Source of the DNA: Aristolochia californica
Lineage: Eukaryota > Streptophyta > Magnoliopsida > Piperales > Aristolochiaceae
Direction of reading: 5' to 3'
Assembly (NCBI GenBank): GCA_029961685.1
Contig: JARWKL010000012.1
Coordinates: 16,477,227-16,541,226, forward strand
Length of the DNA stretch: 64,000 nt
In this document: one piece after another, positions 23,521-35,179 of the stretch
How the letters are laid out: the number at the start of each line of letters is the position of its first letter
Numbering within the stretch: the stretch's first letter is position 1
The notes under the pieces: model-generated
What the model saw: the letters and a program-made list of their open reading frames with translations, nothing else
Database searches by the model: none
What the model was told of the DNA's origin: nothing
Made by a program: the position numbers and the translations under genes

Positions 23521-26500
23521 ATGGCTCATTTGAAAGCTTGGTCACTCTCCCTGTTTCCAAATCTCTGCAACGAGTTTCAATTTGCAGCTGAATCCAAGAC
23601 TCGTTCCGACTGCGCGCTGAAGAGAACTACCACAAGTACCAAAATAAGCTTCTATTCGAAAAAAGGGAGGGACGTCGTGGGATGCAGGAAGCGGGCTTCG
23701 TCAATTTATAGCAGAAATTATGAGCAGAGACACAATGGGGTGTGCTCTTCAACTTCCGCCGGAGAAGTGGGTTTCGTTGGTCAGGAGCGACTCAGGAATT
23801 TGGTGAGCGAGTTCGGGTGGAGGGTGAGAAGGATGGCTGAGAATGACAGTGAGATGAGTCAGGTCGCTGACGTTCAGGCTGAGGCATTTCACACGCCGAT
23901 GCCTTTCTTCGATGATTTGTTCTTTCAATTCTTCAAGGTCTGGTTTCTCTTTCCTGTTTTCTCCTCGTTGTTTAACAATGCTATTTCTTTGGAATGACAG
24001 CAACGATACCCTTAATTTCAGTTTATCTTTTTTTTTTTAATAAATTATTTGTGCTTGTCACTCTATCTGTCTTCTCATCTATTTCTTATAGCTACTTTTT
24101 CGTTCATGGCTTTCTTTTCTTTCTCCCTTTGTCTTCTGATGCACATCTTTTAGGGGTGCCAGTTCAGCTACCAGCACTCCGAAATACATCTGTTGGAAGA
24201 TTGTTCCCAAGTATTACTTGACCCACATCCTTGTCAGGCTGAGTTCAGTTTGTCTTTTTAGCAGGCCTCAGGAAGTACGGTCCATCGTATAAGCTTTTCA
24301 GTGAAGATAAAACTCGTAATTGTCTCTATCATTATTTTGTTCTTTCTATAAACAAATAAAAGAGATTTTCCTCTATATCTATACCCTTTTGGTTCAGGAG
24401 TCCACTACACTCGCTCAATGGTACTCATTTGATGTACATCATGCAGTTGTAGGAACAATTAATGCAAGACTTCCTCAAAATTTGGAGCATTATGGTGACA
24501 GAAGTTCAGAGTAGTGACTAAATTGCACCTGTTTGATGTACTTCATGCTGCTCTCTGCAGGCTGAAGTGCTTGCTGCTCTTATCTACAGACTCAGGAACT
24601 CACCACCAGACAGGTACTTGACTAGTTTTCTTCTTCATATACTTTTCAGATTGCTTTCATAATGACTACTGGCAATAATTTTATAAATCCTTACATTCTT
24701 TATCGAGAAACCCTGTTATTTGCAGGCTTTGTGTGGGATATGTTTGCTACATGAAACTAAGCTTACTAATTACAAAGAATTGGATAATAATAAATACAAG
24801 AGATCTTTCTGAAGTATGTAAAATGCCCTGATGTTAGTCAAATGGGGTTATAACCAACTAATACAAGCATACCTTCGACTGTCTTACGCAAATTATTTTA
24901 TGTCAGGTACGCTTGTTTGGTTGCAGAACCAAATTGTGCTTCTGATTCATTGAATGGATCAAAGGGAAAGGTTGTTGGAGTTGTTAATGTCACAGTAATG
25001 AGGGATGAAGATGTTCTAAGTCATATTGATCATGTGGAAGAGTACCTGTATGTATCTGGAATAGCTGTCCTTCAGGAGTTTAGGTAAGAATTTTCTTTTA
25101 TGCTTACCTTGATTAATCGTTCTTCCCATTACTTCATTGTTACAATTGTTTAAAATTTGATGTATCTGACAAACATAATAACATTATCACATTGCTGCTA
25201 AAATTGTTTAATTACATATATCATTTCATTCAGTCATGAAAGTGTCAACAAGATAGGCAAGGTGTTACTAACAAATTTCTGAAATTTATATGTTGGAAAC
25301 AGAGCTTTTGTTTTGAGAATGTTTACACTACTACAGAGGATCTGCAAATAGTGAGCCTATAAAAATGAAAAAGAGTGAACTTTAGGGTTTTGGAGAAGGA
25401 GAGAGAGAGAGAGAGAGAGAGGGGGAGGGGTTGAGTTTGACCTCCAGGGCTCTTATAGTCCTGAAAAACAATTACAAAAATGCTCCTAGTCAGTTAAAAA
25501 TACTTAAGACCCTTGTATGGAGCAATTTTAATTGCTCCATATAAACTGTAGTGTGTAATGCCTGTAGAAAGTTATGTGAATTGTCCTCCACATAGTATAG
25601 TTTGCCTCTCTTACATGTTGAATCCTCGTTGTAAGATCCTGAAAAACATAGTGTGAAGGATAAAAAGTTATGGAACAATTCATGGACTTAGTGAGTTGAC
25701 TTACTGACAGCATGTTTAGAGGAAATTTAGGGACAAACAGAACTGACTACAGTGACATAAAAATGGATGGGGTTAATGTACCCATTCCTCGTACTTGGGA
25801 AATGGATCCATCAGCTAAGGTGACTTGTTTAATAGGAGTGGAATCCTTCAAAATAAAAAAAACTATGTGGACATACGTGGCATGTGAGTGGACACCCCTG
25901 AGTCAAGAACCCAAGTGGGGGATGGACTGACATGAAAAGTTGATGTACCTGAATTGGCCAATGTGGCTGTAGGAGTGGAAGATAGAGGAACAAATGTTGA
26001 TGAGGAGGTAACATTTAATTGTGCTATGTGCTGAATAAGCTGTTGCATTTCATTAGAAGTGCCTGTTACAACTTGTATAGGAGGTTCAGTGGATGAATTA
26101 GTATTCCCATGAACAGGAGAGTTGGCCCAAGTAGGTCTCCCAAACTTCTCCCAGCATTTTTCAGAGAAGTGGTTTATGTGCCACGATGAATGCATTTTTT
26201 CCGACTTAGTGTCACTTTTGCCTTTTCCTCTTCCTTGAACATATTTGCACTTTCCTTGAGTGTTTCCAATTCTACCCTTAGATGATTAAAGGGACCGTGA
26301 GAGTTTAGGGCTGATGCTGGGGTGCTGGTCACATTAGCATTTCCTGGTGCTACAATGACTTTCTCTACACGCAACACTCGGCTATATGTAGTGGACAGTG
26401 AGTGAACATCCTCTGAGGCAAATTCAGGTCCTAACCTATCCAGGAACTTAGCAATGTGAACTTGTCCTTTTTGTTTCCTTTGTTTCCCTTTCACTCGTGG

Positions 26501-29500
26501 TGATGGGATGAAACATTGATCTCCTGTAATATACCAACAAACTTACTGTAGTATACAGTGGCATATAATTCAAAAACATGAGACAAGTTACTGTCTTGTG
26601 CACAAACAAATTCTAAGTAGTTCCACATTTCTTTAACAGTTCCACAATTCATAACCTGGTTTCTCAAGTCAAGCTCAAGACCGTTAAATATCCAAGTCAT
26701 AATCTGACTATCTTCAGCTTCCTAGTTTCATTCAACGGGACAGGAGGATAAGCTCTAATGAATTTGCTTTTTCTTACCCTTCTAATATAGAAGAACTGAT
26801 CATTGACCAGCAGGTATGAATTTGTGTACTTAAGTGCTTAATCCTGGATACTGTAGCTGCTGGACTTTGTAGGAAGTGTAAAATAATGAAATTTCCCTTC
26901 AGTAGATTCTCTAACAAAAACATACCAGAATACATCATAGCCAAAGATTGGGCTTACTATATGTAGTTGGGAAGAGGAAACTTTTGCTCCCCTGTTGTGG
27001 CAACAACATTAGTTTCATAAGTTACAAGCAGCCAAACAGTAGTTCTTTTGGATTCTCAATTTTTATGGCTATATGTCTGATGTAAGTCTCCTCTAAGCTT
27101 TCGAAGAGTATGTAAGTCTCCTCTAAGCTTTGGAAGAGTATGTTAGTCTCCTCTAAGCTTTGGACGATTATGTAAGTCTCAGGGCCTTCACTTGATATTT
27201 CTGGTTGGCTTGCCTCTATTCAAAGGCAAGGTATGATTTCAGAATCATCACACTTCCCTTCCTGTATCATGTAATTCAGTGACTTCATTTGGGAGACTCA
27301 GAAACATGATAAATGGTTAATTCATGTACAAAAGAAACTGATTAACCTGTCTTAATCATTACAAATTTATGAATTTTTTTTCATCAAAATGGGTCTTCTG
27401 ATCTGTAGCTAACTCCTCATTTCCAGTTATTAGAAGCCTCTCATCAAGCTTATCATTGATTGGAAAAAGAAAGCAAAGTATCTTCTTAAATATTTAAGAT
27501 TTCTATGACAGAATCTATTTACAAACTCTTGGAAGACAATGACCAAAATTTAGGTTTGTGGTGTAAAAGAGAGAATGAAAGAGAAAGGGAGAGCCACGAA
27601 TTTGGAGAAGAAAACAAAGACAAAACAAGTTTCTTTTAGGGTTTTTGAGCTTTCTTTACATGTCCACTTCAATTCCTTAAATATTACAATAACTTGACTC
27701 TGAATGCAAGGCTAAGAGTAACCCCAAACATGTGTAATCAGCTCCTAATTTCTATTTAATCACCCCCTGATGCCCATTAAGTTATGAAAAAGACACTGCT
27801 TGTAGTAATTACGCCTTTATACCATTTTACACCCGAATTCTCTACTCTACGCTTACATATCAAATTACTAAAATGCCCTTGGACCAACTACTAACAATGA
27901 GTTGCTAACATTCCTTCTGTTCTAGGAGAACCTGGACCTTGAGGTTTGGCTGTAATGGTTATATGCGTCAACCTTTACCATCCCAAATGGTATGATCATC
28001 ATCACCAATAAGGTTTCCATAGGTGCCCGGAAAAATAACTCCATAGTAATGAAAACTTGCACTTAGTTGCTGTTGGAAAACAATTATTATTTTTGGAGTG
28101 TTGGTGGGAAATTTTGGGGAGGAACATAGTATGCGAGGTAGAACGACTATAATCCCAAATGACCTCTTCATGGCAAATAGTAAATGATCACAATAGCTCC
28201 ATGAGAAACCGAGGGACGTTACTACTTGCCTGAATTTCTCAAATCACGCCCTAGGGCTATATTTAAGCCCTTAAATTGGCTTCTTTAGTTTGCATATCTT
28301 TTCAGTCTCCCCCTGAGCAACATACCCTGGAGGTTGCTCCATGTACACTTCTTTTGCTAAGTTACATCCAAGAAAACATTCTTAATGTCATGCTGGAAGA
28401 GTGACCAATTCTGGTTCACAACAATGGATAAAGTGTACGGACAAATGTCAATCGTGCAATTAGGGAGAATGTCTCAAGGATATCAATTCCATGTCTGGGT
28501 ATACCCTTTGGCAACCAACCGAGCTTTGTATCACTCAAATAGATCCATCTACTCTATATTTAGATGTGTATACTCAACAACAACCCACAACTATTGCACC
28601 TAAAGGAACATCAAATAAACTTTGCGTACTTTATCTGTCAACACCTCCATCCTAACATCCATAGCATGCTTCCACTGTGGAGATAAAAGAGCATCCCGCA
28701 CAAAAGAAGGAATAGTATAGGAGGACAATGACAAAGTAAACTGCTTGTACCGTATAGACAAAGAATCAAAAGAAACATAATGGGACAATGGGTGGCGCAT
28801 TCACTGATGCTAACTGGGCTAGAAGTATAAATGATAGGAGGTCTACATCTAGATATTCCACTGTTGTAGGAGGAAATATAATGAGTTGGAAAAGCAAAAA
28901 AGTAAAATGCGGTGGCTAGAAGCAGTGTTGCAACTGAGTTCCGACTATTGCACTAGAGATATGTGAGCTTCTGTGGATAAAACGACTTCTAAGTGAGTTG
29001 AAGATTGTGTTCAACCAGCCTAAGAAGTTATCCTCAGATAGCAAGGCAGCTATTAGTATTTCCCATGAACAATAATTCCTTTCCAGGAGCTCATAAACTG
29101 CATTAAGTGCTCCTCACGAGGGGAGTGCATGAGTTGACTCACATCACTCATTGCAAAAGTAATTTCAGGTTGAGTATGGGATAAGTAAATCAATTTCCTA
29201 AATAATCGTTATTGTCCCTTATCAACCTCAACACTGACATTTGCGCTAAGCTTGCAATTTGCATCCATGGGTATTTCGGTTGGCTTGCACCCTAACATAC
29301 CAGTTTGATTGAGAGATCTAAAATATATTTTCTTTGAGACACCAAGATTCCTTCCTTATTTCTTGCCACCTCCGTGCCTAAGAAGTTCCTCAAAGATCCT
29401 AGATTTTTTATTTCAAATTCTTTGGCTAGAAAGGTCTTTAGCTTTTCCTATTCAACAAGATCATTACCTGTTAGGATAATATCATCTACACACTATAAGT

Positions 29501-32500
29501 ATAACAATCTTCTTGCCATTAATGTGTTTAATAAACATAGTGTGATCTACTTGGCTTTGAAGATACCCAAAGTTCTTCATAGCTATAGTGAACCGATCAA
29601 ATCATGCTCTAGGAGATTGTTTAAGACCATAGAGTAACCTCTTGAGTTTACAAACTTTTTTTGCGCCAAGTAAGCCTTCAAATTCTGGAGGTAGATGCAT
29701 ATACACTTCCTCTTCCAATTTACCATTGAAGAAAGCATTCTTCACATCGAATTGTTGCAATGGCCAGACCATAATAGCTACAAGAGACAACAGGATTTTG
29801 ACACTATTCATTTTTGCAACAGGAGAAAATGTCTCTTGATAATCTATTGCCTACGTCAGAGTATATCCCTTTGCTACCAGCCTTTCTTTATACCTTTTTA
29901 TTGACCCATCAACCTTATATTTTACTGTGATTACCCACTTACAACCAACTGGACTTTTTCCTTTGGAAAAACATACCAATTCCCAAGTTTGATTCTTCTC
30001 TAAAGCCTTCATTTCCTCAAGAAAAACTTCTTTGCAATCAGGAACAACAAGAGTTTCCTATATAGACTTGGGAATTTCTGTTTTTGACAAGTTAGAAACA
30101 AAGGTTCTAAAGCTTGAGGACAATCTTTGTTGGACACAAAGTGAGATATAGGATGATTTGTGCACGACCTTATGCTTTTTTTATGAGCAATGGGGACATA
30201 AAGGTCTTAAAAATCACAAGATTTTAGACACAAGGAAGAATTTGAATTACCTAATGTGCTTGGAATTGAATTTTTATAGTCCATTTGTGGTTGTTGCTCT
30301 ACACCTTCTCGATTATGCCTCTTCGTATAGACAAGTAGCTTTGTATTTTTCTTAAGTAGTATTTCTCCCCCTACATTAGATTTTTCAGTTTCTTGCACAA
30401 CAAACCCGTGTTCAGGAAGGGAATCTGTGTTAGGAAAAATCTGTGGTGGAGGAGACGAAGTGGTTATTTCTAGAAAAGAGGTAACCGAAGAGACATGCAA
30501 GGGGACTACTGTTTCCCAAAACTTTTCTTCATCCAAATGATTTCCCCTCTGAAGAAAAGTTTGGGGGAAAATGATCTTCATATGAAGTGACATCCATACT
30601 CTCATAGGCTGGTTGGCTATAGGATCAAAACACTTATATCCCTTTTGAGTTGGTGAGTATCCAAGAAAGACACATTTACGAGCTTTGGGTCAAGTTTACT
30701 ACGGGTATGACAGTGACCATGAACAAACACAACACAACCGAACACCTTTGGAGATAGATTGGATCACCTTTGCATGAGGTAGGTCTACAATAGAATGTGC
30801 AGAGGTTTTTGAAATTGACATACCTAGGATGGCGTTCGATTGATGAGGTAACATACAGTAAATACAGCTTCTCCTCAGAAGTGTTTAGGAACCCCAGTGG
30901 TAAACATAATTTCCTAAGCTATGTCTAAAAGGTGTCTATTCTTGTATTCAACAACACCATTTTGTTGAGGTGTGATGATACAAGTTATTCGGTGTACAAC
31001 CTTTTCCATGAGAAATTGGCCAAGAATGGCGGTGAAGTACTCTTTGCCATTATCTGTTCTTAGGATTTGAATTTTGGTATGGAATTGGGTTTCGATCATA
31101 GTATATAAAGTTTGAAACACCTTGGCAACCTCAAAATTTTCTTTTAAAATATACACCCAACAAACCCGATTATCATCATCTATAAATGTGATGAACCAAT
31201 GTATCCCCGTTATATTTTTCACTCTCGATGGCTCCCAAATGTCACAATGTATGAGAGAAAAAAGGTTGGGATTGTTTGTAAGGCTGAGAAGGAAATGTGG
31301 GACGGTGATGTTGGGCAAGTTGGCGAATTTTCACATTGGAAAAGAGAATATTTTTTTGACAATTGAATGAAACATCTAACTCAAATATAAGAAATTTGGA
31401 TGGCCTAGTCTATAATGTCATAACATTATTTCATCTTTAACAGAAAGAGAATAAACTGCATGAAATTTGAGGTTATCTAACCATGGATGTACTTCTGTCA
31501 AAGTAGTAGAGTTGATCAACCTCTCTAGCAATGCCAATATCTTTCCCGAACACATACTAAAATTCACATCGAGATCGAGTGAACTTAGCAACACAATTTG
31601 AATCTTTAGTGAGTTTGCTGATAAACAACGGGTTGCAAGACAAGTTAGGAACATGTAAGATAGATTGCAACGTTAAATTTTTAGAAAGAATAATAGAACC
31701 TTTCCTTGCAACTGGAGATAAAGATCCATCTGCGATACGCACTTTAAGATTACTAGGATAAGGAGTATAGGATAAGAACAAATGAGAAAGACTGGTCATA
31801 TGATCGCTAGCATCTGAATCAACTATCCATAATGTGTGATCAGAATAAGAGTTAAGGGCAACAAGAGAAACACCTTTTTGAGCAAGTTGACTAGTAATAA
31901 AGGTACTGGGATTAGATTTGGATTGATTCAATAGTCCATATAGATATTCTAATTGTTCTTTACTAAATGAAGGTGTCTTAGAACTACTGGGATGAATTGC
32001 TCCCAGACTTTGTGTTGTTGCTTGCATAAATCTTACCATCTTTGTTCTTCCAATTAGGAGGTTTGACATGTAATTTCCAATATGATTCCCTGGTATGTTT
32101 AGGCTTATTGCATTAGTCACAGTACCTTTTAGTTTTTTTTTTTTACTTCAGCCCCTTGAACAAGATAAAAAACTTCAGTAACATGAGGAAAGGGTTTCTT
32201 TACCAAGAACACTGTCACTTACCTGGTCAAATTCAGGATTTAGTCCTAACAAGAACTGGAACACTCTTGCCCTCTCCAACATGTCTTTAATTTTTTGCAT
32301 CTGCAGCAGATTCCATCTCCACATGCTGATACATATCTATCTCTGTAAACAACCCTCACAATTTGTTATAGTAGTCTGTAACACTTGAGGACCCAGAAGT
32401 TTTAGATATGGTTGTAGAAAAGCTTGACAGGAAAGAGAAACCTGTCATTGCACCTTTCCACATAGACAAGTCTGGTGACGATGGTCGGTGAAAGGATTTT

Positions 32501-33437
32501 TGCAAATAGAGGCCGGTGAAAAAAAACTTTTCGGTAATGAAAACCAGAAACAATGGTGATTGATGACAATGAAGGCCTGTGAATAAGAATAATTTAGAGC
32601 CTAGGCTTTGATACCATGAAGAAAATGAAGAATAAAAACTTCTTTTTCAATTTTCATTCATTCTTTTAAACACAACTACAATGGCTGCAATATATACAAC
32701 ATAGGAGAATGAATCTAGACATAATTCAATATACAATAAATCTGTACATATTTCAACAGACAATGAATCTGGAGAGTAAGAGATGAATCTGGACAATAAG
32801 AGAATGAATCTAGACATATATTTCAACAAAAAAGTTAAGAAAATTGGACCATGGACAGTTTATCTACTTCCTAAAACTACTGGTACTCTCCCTGATATAA
32901 TCAGACTATGTGAAATAGCCAAACTACCCTTTTACACAATAGGTTGCTAATGGTAACAAAATTTGTGTGACCGGATGCTAGATCTGTCAATGAGACCACT
33001 AGAAATGTGATAATACTCTTGAGCTCTCACCAAGAACTTCTGAACATGGATAAATAGGAAATTATTGATCAGGCATGCTTTGAGTACGTGATATGTTGTG
33101 TTGTTATTTCCTGCAAATGAGGATTCACTAACTCAAGACAAAGAATAATAGGAGGCAGAAGGTGGCCACAGTTCTGCTCAAAGCCTGTGACTTGCTATCT
33201 CTGCTATGGGGTTATAAGTATCTGGTCTTATGGGCTTATGAAGATGACTTGGGGGCCCGCACACTCTACTCAAGTGCAGGTTACAGTGTAGTCTCAGGCG
33301 ATCCCCATTGGATGACAACTTGGATTGGGAGGAAAAGGAGGGTTCTAATGGTCAAACCGTCTGGTCTAAGTAAATATTCGTTTACCCATGAATTACCTTT
33401 GCTCTTACAGAATATTTCAAATATGTTCAGATATTAA
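23521..33437 (+). CDS. GNAT-family N-acetyltransferase, probably plastid-targeted
   Basis: Transfers an acetyl group from acetyl-CoA to amino groups. Four coding exons join in frame with GT-AG borders: 23521-23937, 24561-24613, 24907-25083 and 33152-33437 (TAA), giving 310 residues. The ATG at 23521 follows an in-frame TGA at 23500. Residues 1-70 are rich in Ser, Arg and Lys and poor in acidic residues, like a chloroplast transit peptide. The GNAT fold follows: FGWRVRRMAENDSE (beta 1), AEAFHTPMPFFDDLF, CLVAEP, VVGVVNVTVMRD, YLYVSGIAVLQEFR (beta 4), RRQKVATVLLKACDLL (acetyl-CoA pyrophosphate loop), AYEDDLGARTLYSSAGY, and WMTTWIGRKRRVLM at the end. The loop has Lys where the RxxGxG/A consensus has Gly. 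The layout matches plant plastid GNATs such as Arabidopsis At4g28030-like proteins. The last intron is 8,068 bp and full of copia debris. Confidence 0.9.
25300..25489 (-). repeat. LTR-like end next to copia-2
   Basis: On the minus strand this has a GGACTATAAGAGCC box followed by a CT-rich tract and AAAACCCTAAAG, resembling the promoter and leader of a plant copia LTR. It directly follows the GAG-pre-integrase segment of copia-2, which implies loss of integrase and RT. Boundaries are not defined. Confidence 0.35.
25399..25421 (+). repeat. (GA)n microsatellite
   Basis: About 11 GA dinucleotides followed by a G-rich stretch. It lies in the LTR-like segment inside the last GNAT intron. Confidence 0.9.
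25490..26765 (-). mobile_element. Ty1/copia gag-protease remnant (copia-2)
   Basis: The minus strand reads gag (26491-26700, MTWIFNGLELDLRNQVMNC; 26174-26494), a damaged CCHC knuckle (KKCIHRG ... NHFSEKCW), the protease motif TWVLDSGVSTHM near 25890, and a GAG-pre-integrase piece at 25528-25713 (LSVSQLTKSMNCSITFYPSH). The last closely resembles the same segment of copia-1 at 3693-3887 (LLSIGQLTESMNYSVTFYPS), so both are one family. Integrase, RT and RNase H are missing. Antisense in the GNAT intron. Confidence 0.82.
27081..27180 (+). repeat. 30-bp tandem repeat, 3.3 copies
   Basis: Units start at 27081, 27111, 27141 and (partial) 27171, each beginning TGTAAGTCTCCTCTAAGCTT or with one change. 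Few mismatches, so recent. Inside the GNAT intron, outside recognisable transposon domains. Confidence 0.95.
27545..27910 (-). repeat. Candidate copia 3' LTR
   Basis: On the minus strand it starts TGTTAGCAACTC (27910), has AT-rich sequence with GGTATAAAGGCG near 27815, and ends in a CT-rich block near 27560. The RT piece of a copia element lies just upstream (28140-28800). Start and end need a second copy to confirm. Confidence 0.4.
28140..28800 (-). mobile_element. Ty1/copia RT N-terminal fragment (copia-2b)
   Basis: The minus strand encodes the integrase-RT linker (YVSFDSLSIRYKQFTLSLSS, 28600-28800) and, near 28150-28360, VYMEQPPGYVAQGE and a following segment that stops at KRSFGIIVVL. The active-site YVDD block is missing: sequence below 28140 is unrelated. 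The linker closely matches that of copia-1 at 2440-2763 (VSFDSLSDHYKQFALSLSSC), so it is the same family. Confidence 0.78.
28795..29074 (+). mobile_element. Copia RNase H fragment in the opposite orientation
   Basis: The plus strand reads FTDANWARSINDRRSTSRYS, then VVGGNIMSWKSKK, and after two stops IALEICELLWIKRLLSELK and DSKAAISISHEQ. These are the copia RNase H motifs in order. Every other copia piece in this intron is on the minus strand, so this fragment has been inverted or comes from a separate plus-strand insertion. Its left edge overlaps the copia-2b linker by only a few bases. Confidence 0.85.
29075..32604 (-). mobile_element. Ty1/copia internal region (copia-3)
   Basis: Minus-strand order: decayed gag (32130-32600), a CCHC knuckle with its last Cys changed (near 32100), protease WIVDSDASDHM at about 31810-31845, GAG-pre-integrase, integrase core 30914-31318 (HCDIWEPS, LRTDNGKEYF, TPQQNGVVEYKNRHLL, so D, D and E are present), a linker (30207-30605), RT at 29602-29811 (FDVKNAFFNGKLEEEVYM, LKRLLYGLKQSPRA), and a frameshift near 29495 that breaks the YVDD block (VDDIILTG readable in another frame). 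RT continues with IYLSHTQPEITFAMSDVSQL near 29120-29180, then stops at the inverted RNase H piece. A different lineage from copia-1 and copia-2. Confidence 0.88.
32605..32616 (-). other. Primer-binding site of copia-3
   Basis: The minus strand reads TGGTATCAAAGC, one mismatch from the tRNA-iMet primer-binding sequence, directly adjacent to the proposed 5' LTR. Confidence 0.78.
32617..32958 (-). repeat. 5' LTR of copia-3
   Basis: A 342-bp segment beginning TGAAGAAAATG after the primer-binding site and ending GGTAACA in the plus orientation (TG...CA ends; TGTTACC on the minus strand). No matching 3' LTR found. It ends about 190 bp before the last GNAT exon. Confidence 0.5.
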
Positions 33438-34250
33438 GAGCTTGATGCTGATGAAGTTTGATAACTATGGTACTTTGTAGGGCGGTCATCGTAATTGAAG
33501 TTTGATAACTATTATTGTACTCAAATTCTATTAGTGGCTAGTCCTCTAAAATTAGATTGATTCTTCATTGTCCTCTACCTAAATTTTAATTTAAAAATAA
33601 TTAATTGTATCTATTAAGAGTTAATAAACATTAAAATTTATGTAATATTATGAGTACAATTTATGGAGAAATAAATTTTTTTATATCAAAATCATTAAAT
33701 TTAATTAAGTAATTGTATTTAATCAATATAGTGCAAGTTCATTGATTAATGACACAAAATCAATCTAAAAATCCTAGAAAGCACAAGACATTGAAACCAA
33801 TGAAAGAAGATAATAAATGAAGAACAGAAGAGTATTATGTCCAACTCAAAACCAAGTAAGAATAAAATAACAATATTGCTCTATTGGTTCTCCAACCATT
33901 AGTGATTGGAACCCTGCAACCAAAAGAGAATTCCAATCACTAGACCTGGTGGAGTAAAGAAATAAAGAGAAAAACAACAGAAAGGGGGGAACGTTAAATA
34001 CTCTGCCCAACAATATCCAAATGACATTCATAATGCTCTGCCCAATATTATCTCAATGACACTGTTGATGTGAAGACAATGTTTTAATAACTACCACACC
34101 CTGAAGACAATATGAAACACTCCGTCAAATTACAGAAACACGCCCTGTGAAGACAATAAATACAGAAACACTGTTTCCCAACTCAGTGGCGGCAAGCAAT
34201 CAAACAGTGTAAAGAATTAAATAACTGAACCTCAACGCGGGATGGATCCA
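33438..34250. other. AT-rich spacer between the GNAT and MADS-box genes
   Basis: Contains the GNAT 3' UTR and, since the MADS gene ends toward it, the region where two convergent genes terminate. A perfect 12-bp inverted repeat (TAGTGATTGGAA / TTCCAATCACTA) spans 33900-33942 with a 19-nt loop. No other gene seen. Confidence 0.45.
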
Positions 34251-34407
34251 AGATCAGGCCTGGAAGCCACGGCAGTAGTAGGGGACATCCAATGGCGGCA
34301 GGTCATCAAAGAAATCGTCCGATGATGCCGAAGCTTCGGACGAGGACATTCCGTCAAATTCGGATGAAATTCCTTCTTGATCGGTCGCTATCAAAGACCT
34401 CTCAAGC

Positions 34408-34636
34408 TCATGAACTAGTCGTGTAATCGTTCGCCATCAGAGTCTCAATATCATTAAGGCATTGCAGTGTCTGGTGCCACTCCGTCAACTGCTCTGTTGC
34501 CGCATTGGCTTCTTGTTCATCCCGATTGGCGACGATGCTGCATTGCTCCAAGTCGATCTTGTCGAGGCAGAAATGTTCGTCTTCCACATTCTTCGGAATC
34601 ATGTTCGTCTCGCCTTGAAGGAAGCGGTGGATCAAA
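34408..34636 (-). pseudogene. Type I MADS-box gene, 3' half (split by copia-4)
   Basis: Continuation of the MADS-box frame that starts at 42058. After the target duplication the frame reads LIHRFLQGETNMIPK, the end of the MADS domain region and start of the C-terminal part, then a Glu/Gln-rich probable coiled coil (EQEANAATEQLTEWHQTLQC) and stops at 34408-34410. Rejoined to the 5' half by removing the element and one TCAAA, the frame is continuous (411 nt, 136 codons plus stop). A second open frame, shifted by one, continues through the end and runs to a stop at 34254-34256 with an acidic Ser-rich tail (DLPPLDVPYYCRGF). The original protein may have ended there, implying a later frameshift near 34430. 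Confidence 0.85.
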
Positions 34637-34871
34637 TGTAAGCCTTAAACAGAATTTCTAACAACAACATGAAATTCATCATATAATTTAAACCTCTAAC
34701 TGAAGGTGCTTGAGTGATGAGAACCGAAAACCTCTAACTGAAGCCAACCTCCCATTAAGGTTATTCATGACTACGTGTTACCGAGGGAGTTGCAACTTCC
34801 GGAAGTTGCAACTGCTAGAAGTTTGAGACCACGATTAATGAGAAAACCGTTTCTCATAAAAACGGTTAACA
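34637..34871 (-). repeat. 3' LTR of copia-4 (235 bp)
   Basis: Plus orientation TGTAAGCC ... GGTTAACA. It matches unit 3 of the 5' LTR at both ends but lacks about 100 bp of the middle (from TTTAAACGG to the GGCTCAACTG word) and has a small extra copy of GGAAGTTGCAA. Confidence 0.9.
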
Positions 34872-34887
34872 TTCTCCCACTTGGTCC
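34872..34887 (-). other. Polypurine tract of copia-4
   Basis: The minus strand reads AAGTGGGAGAA immediately before the TGTTAACC start of the 3' LTR, a standard plus-strand primer for copia elements. Confidence 0.8.
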
Positions 34888-35179
34888 AAACTTCTAATAT
34901 AATCTTAAACCCATCGATAATCTGAATTTAAGTAATAAATACATGAATCATGGTGATAGGTCCTCTAATCACGAGTATTATCTTCCATGTATTACTATGT
35001 ATGTATTACTTATACTTTATGAATAAACCCTATGTTTACTCTTGGTCCAACACAAATGAATTTTCTCAAAATTAAAGTGCACATAAATATGAGAAAAAAC
35101 ATCATATTAATTAAGAATTTCACTGAAATAATATTGTTTATCCTATGAAAAATTTACATAATGGAACCAAGTCTCATAT

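Noticed and set aside
23305..23529. Minus-strand 74-codon frame just upstream of the GNAT start
   Set aside because: No recognisable domain, overlaps the probable GNAT 5' UTR and promoter; likely chance.
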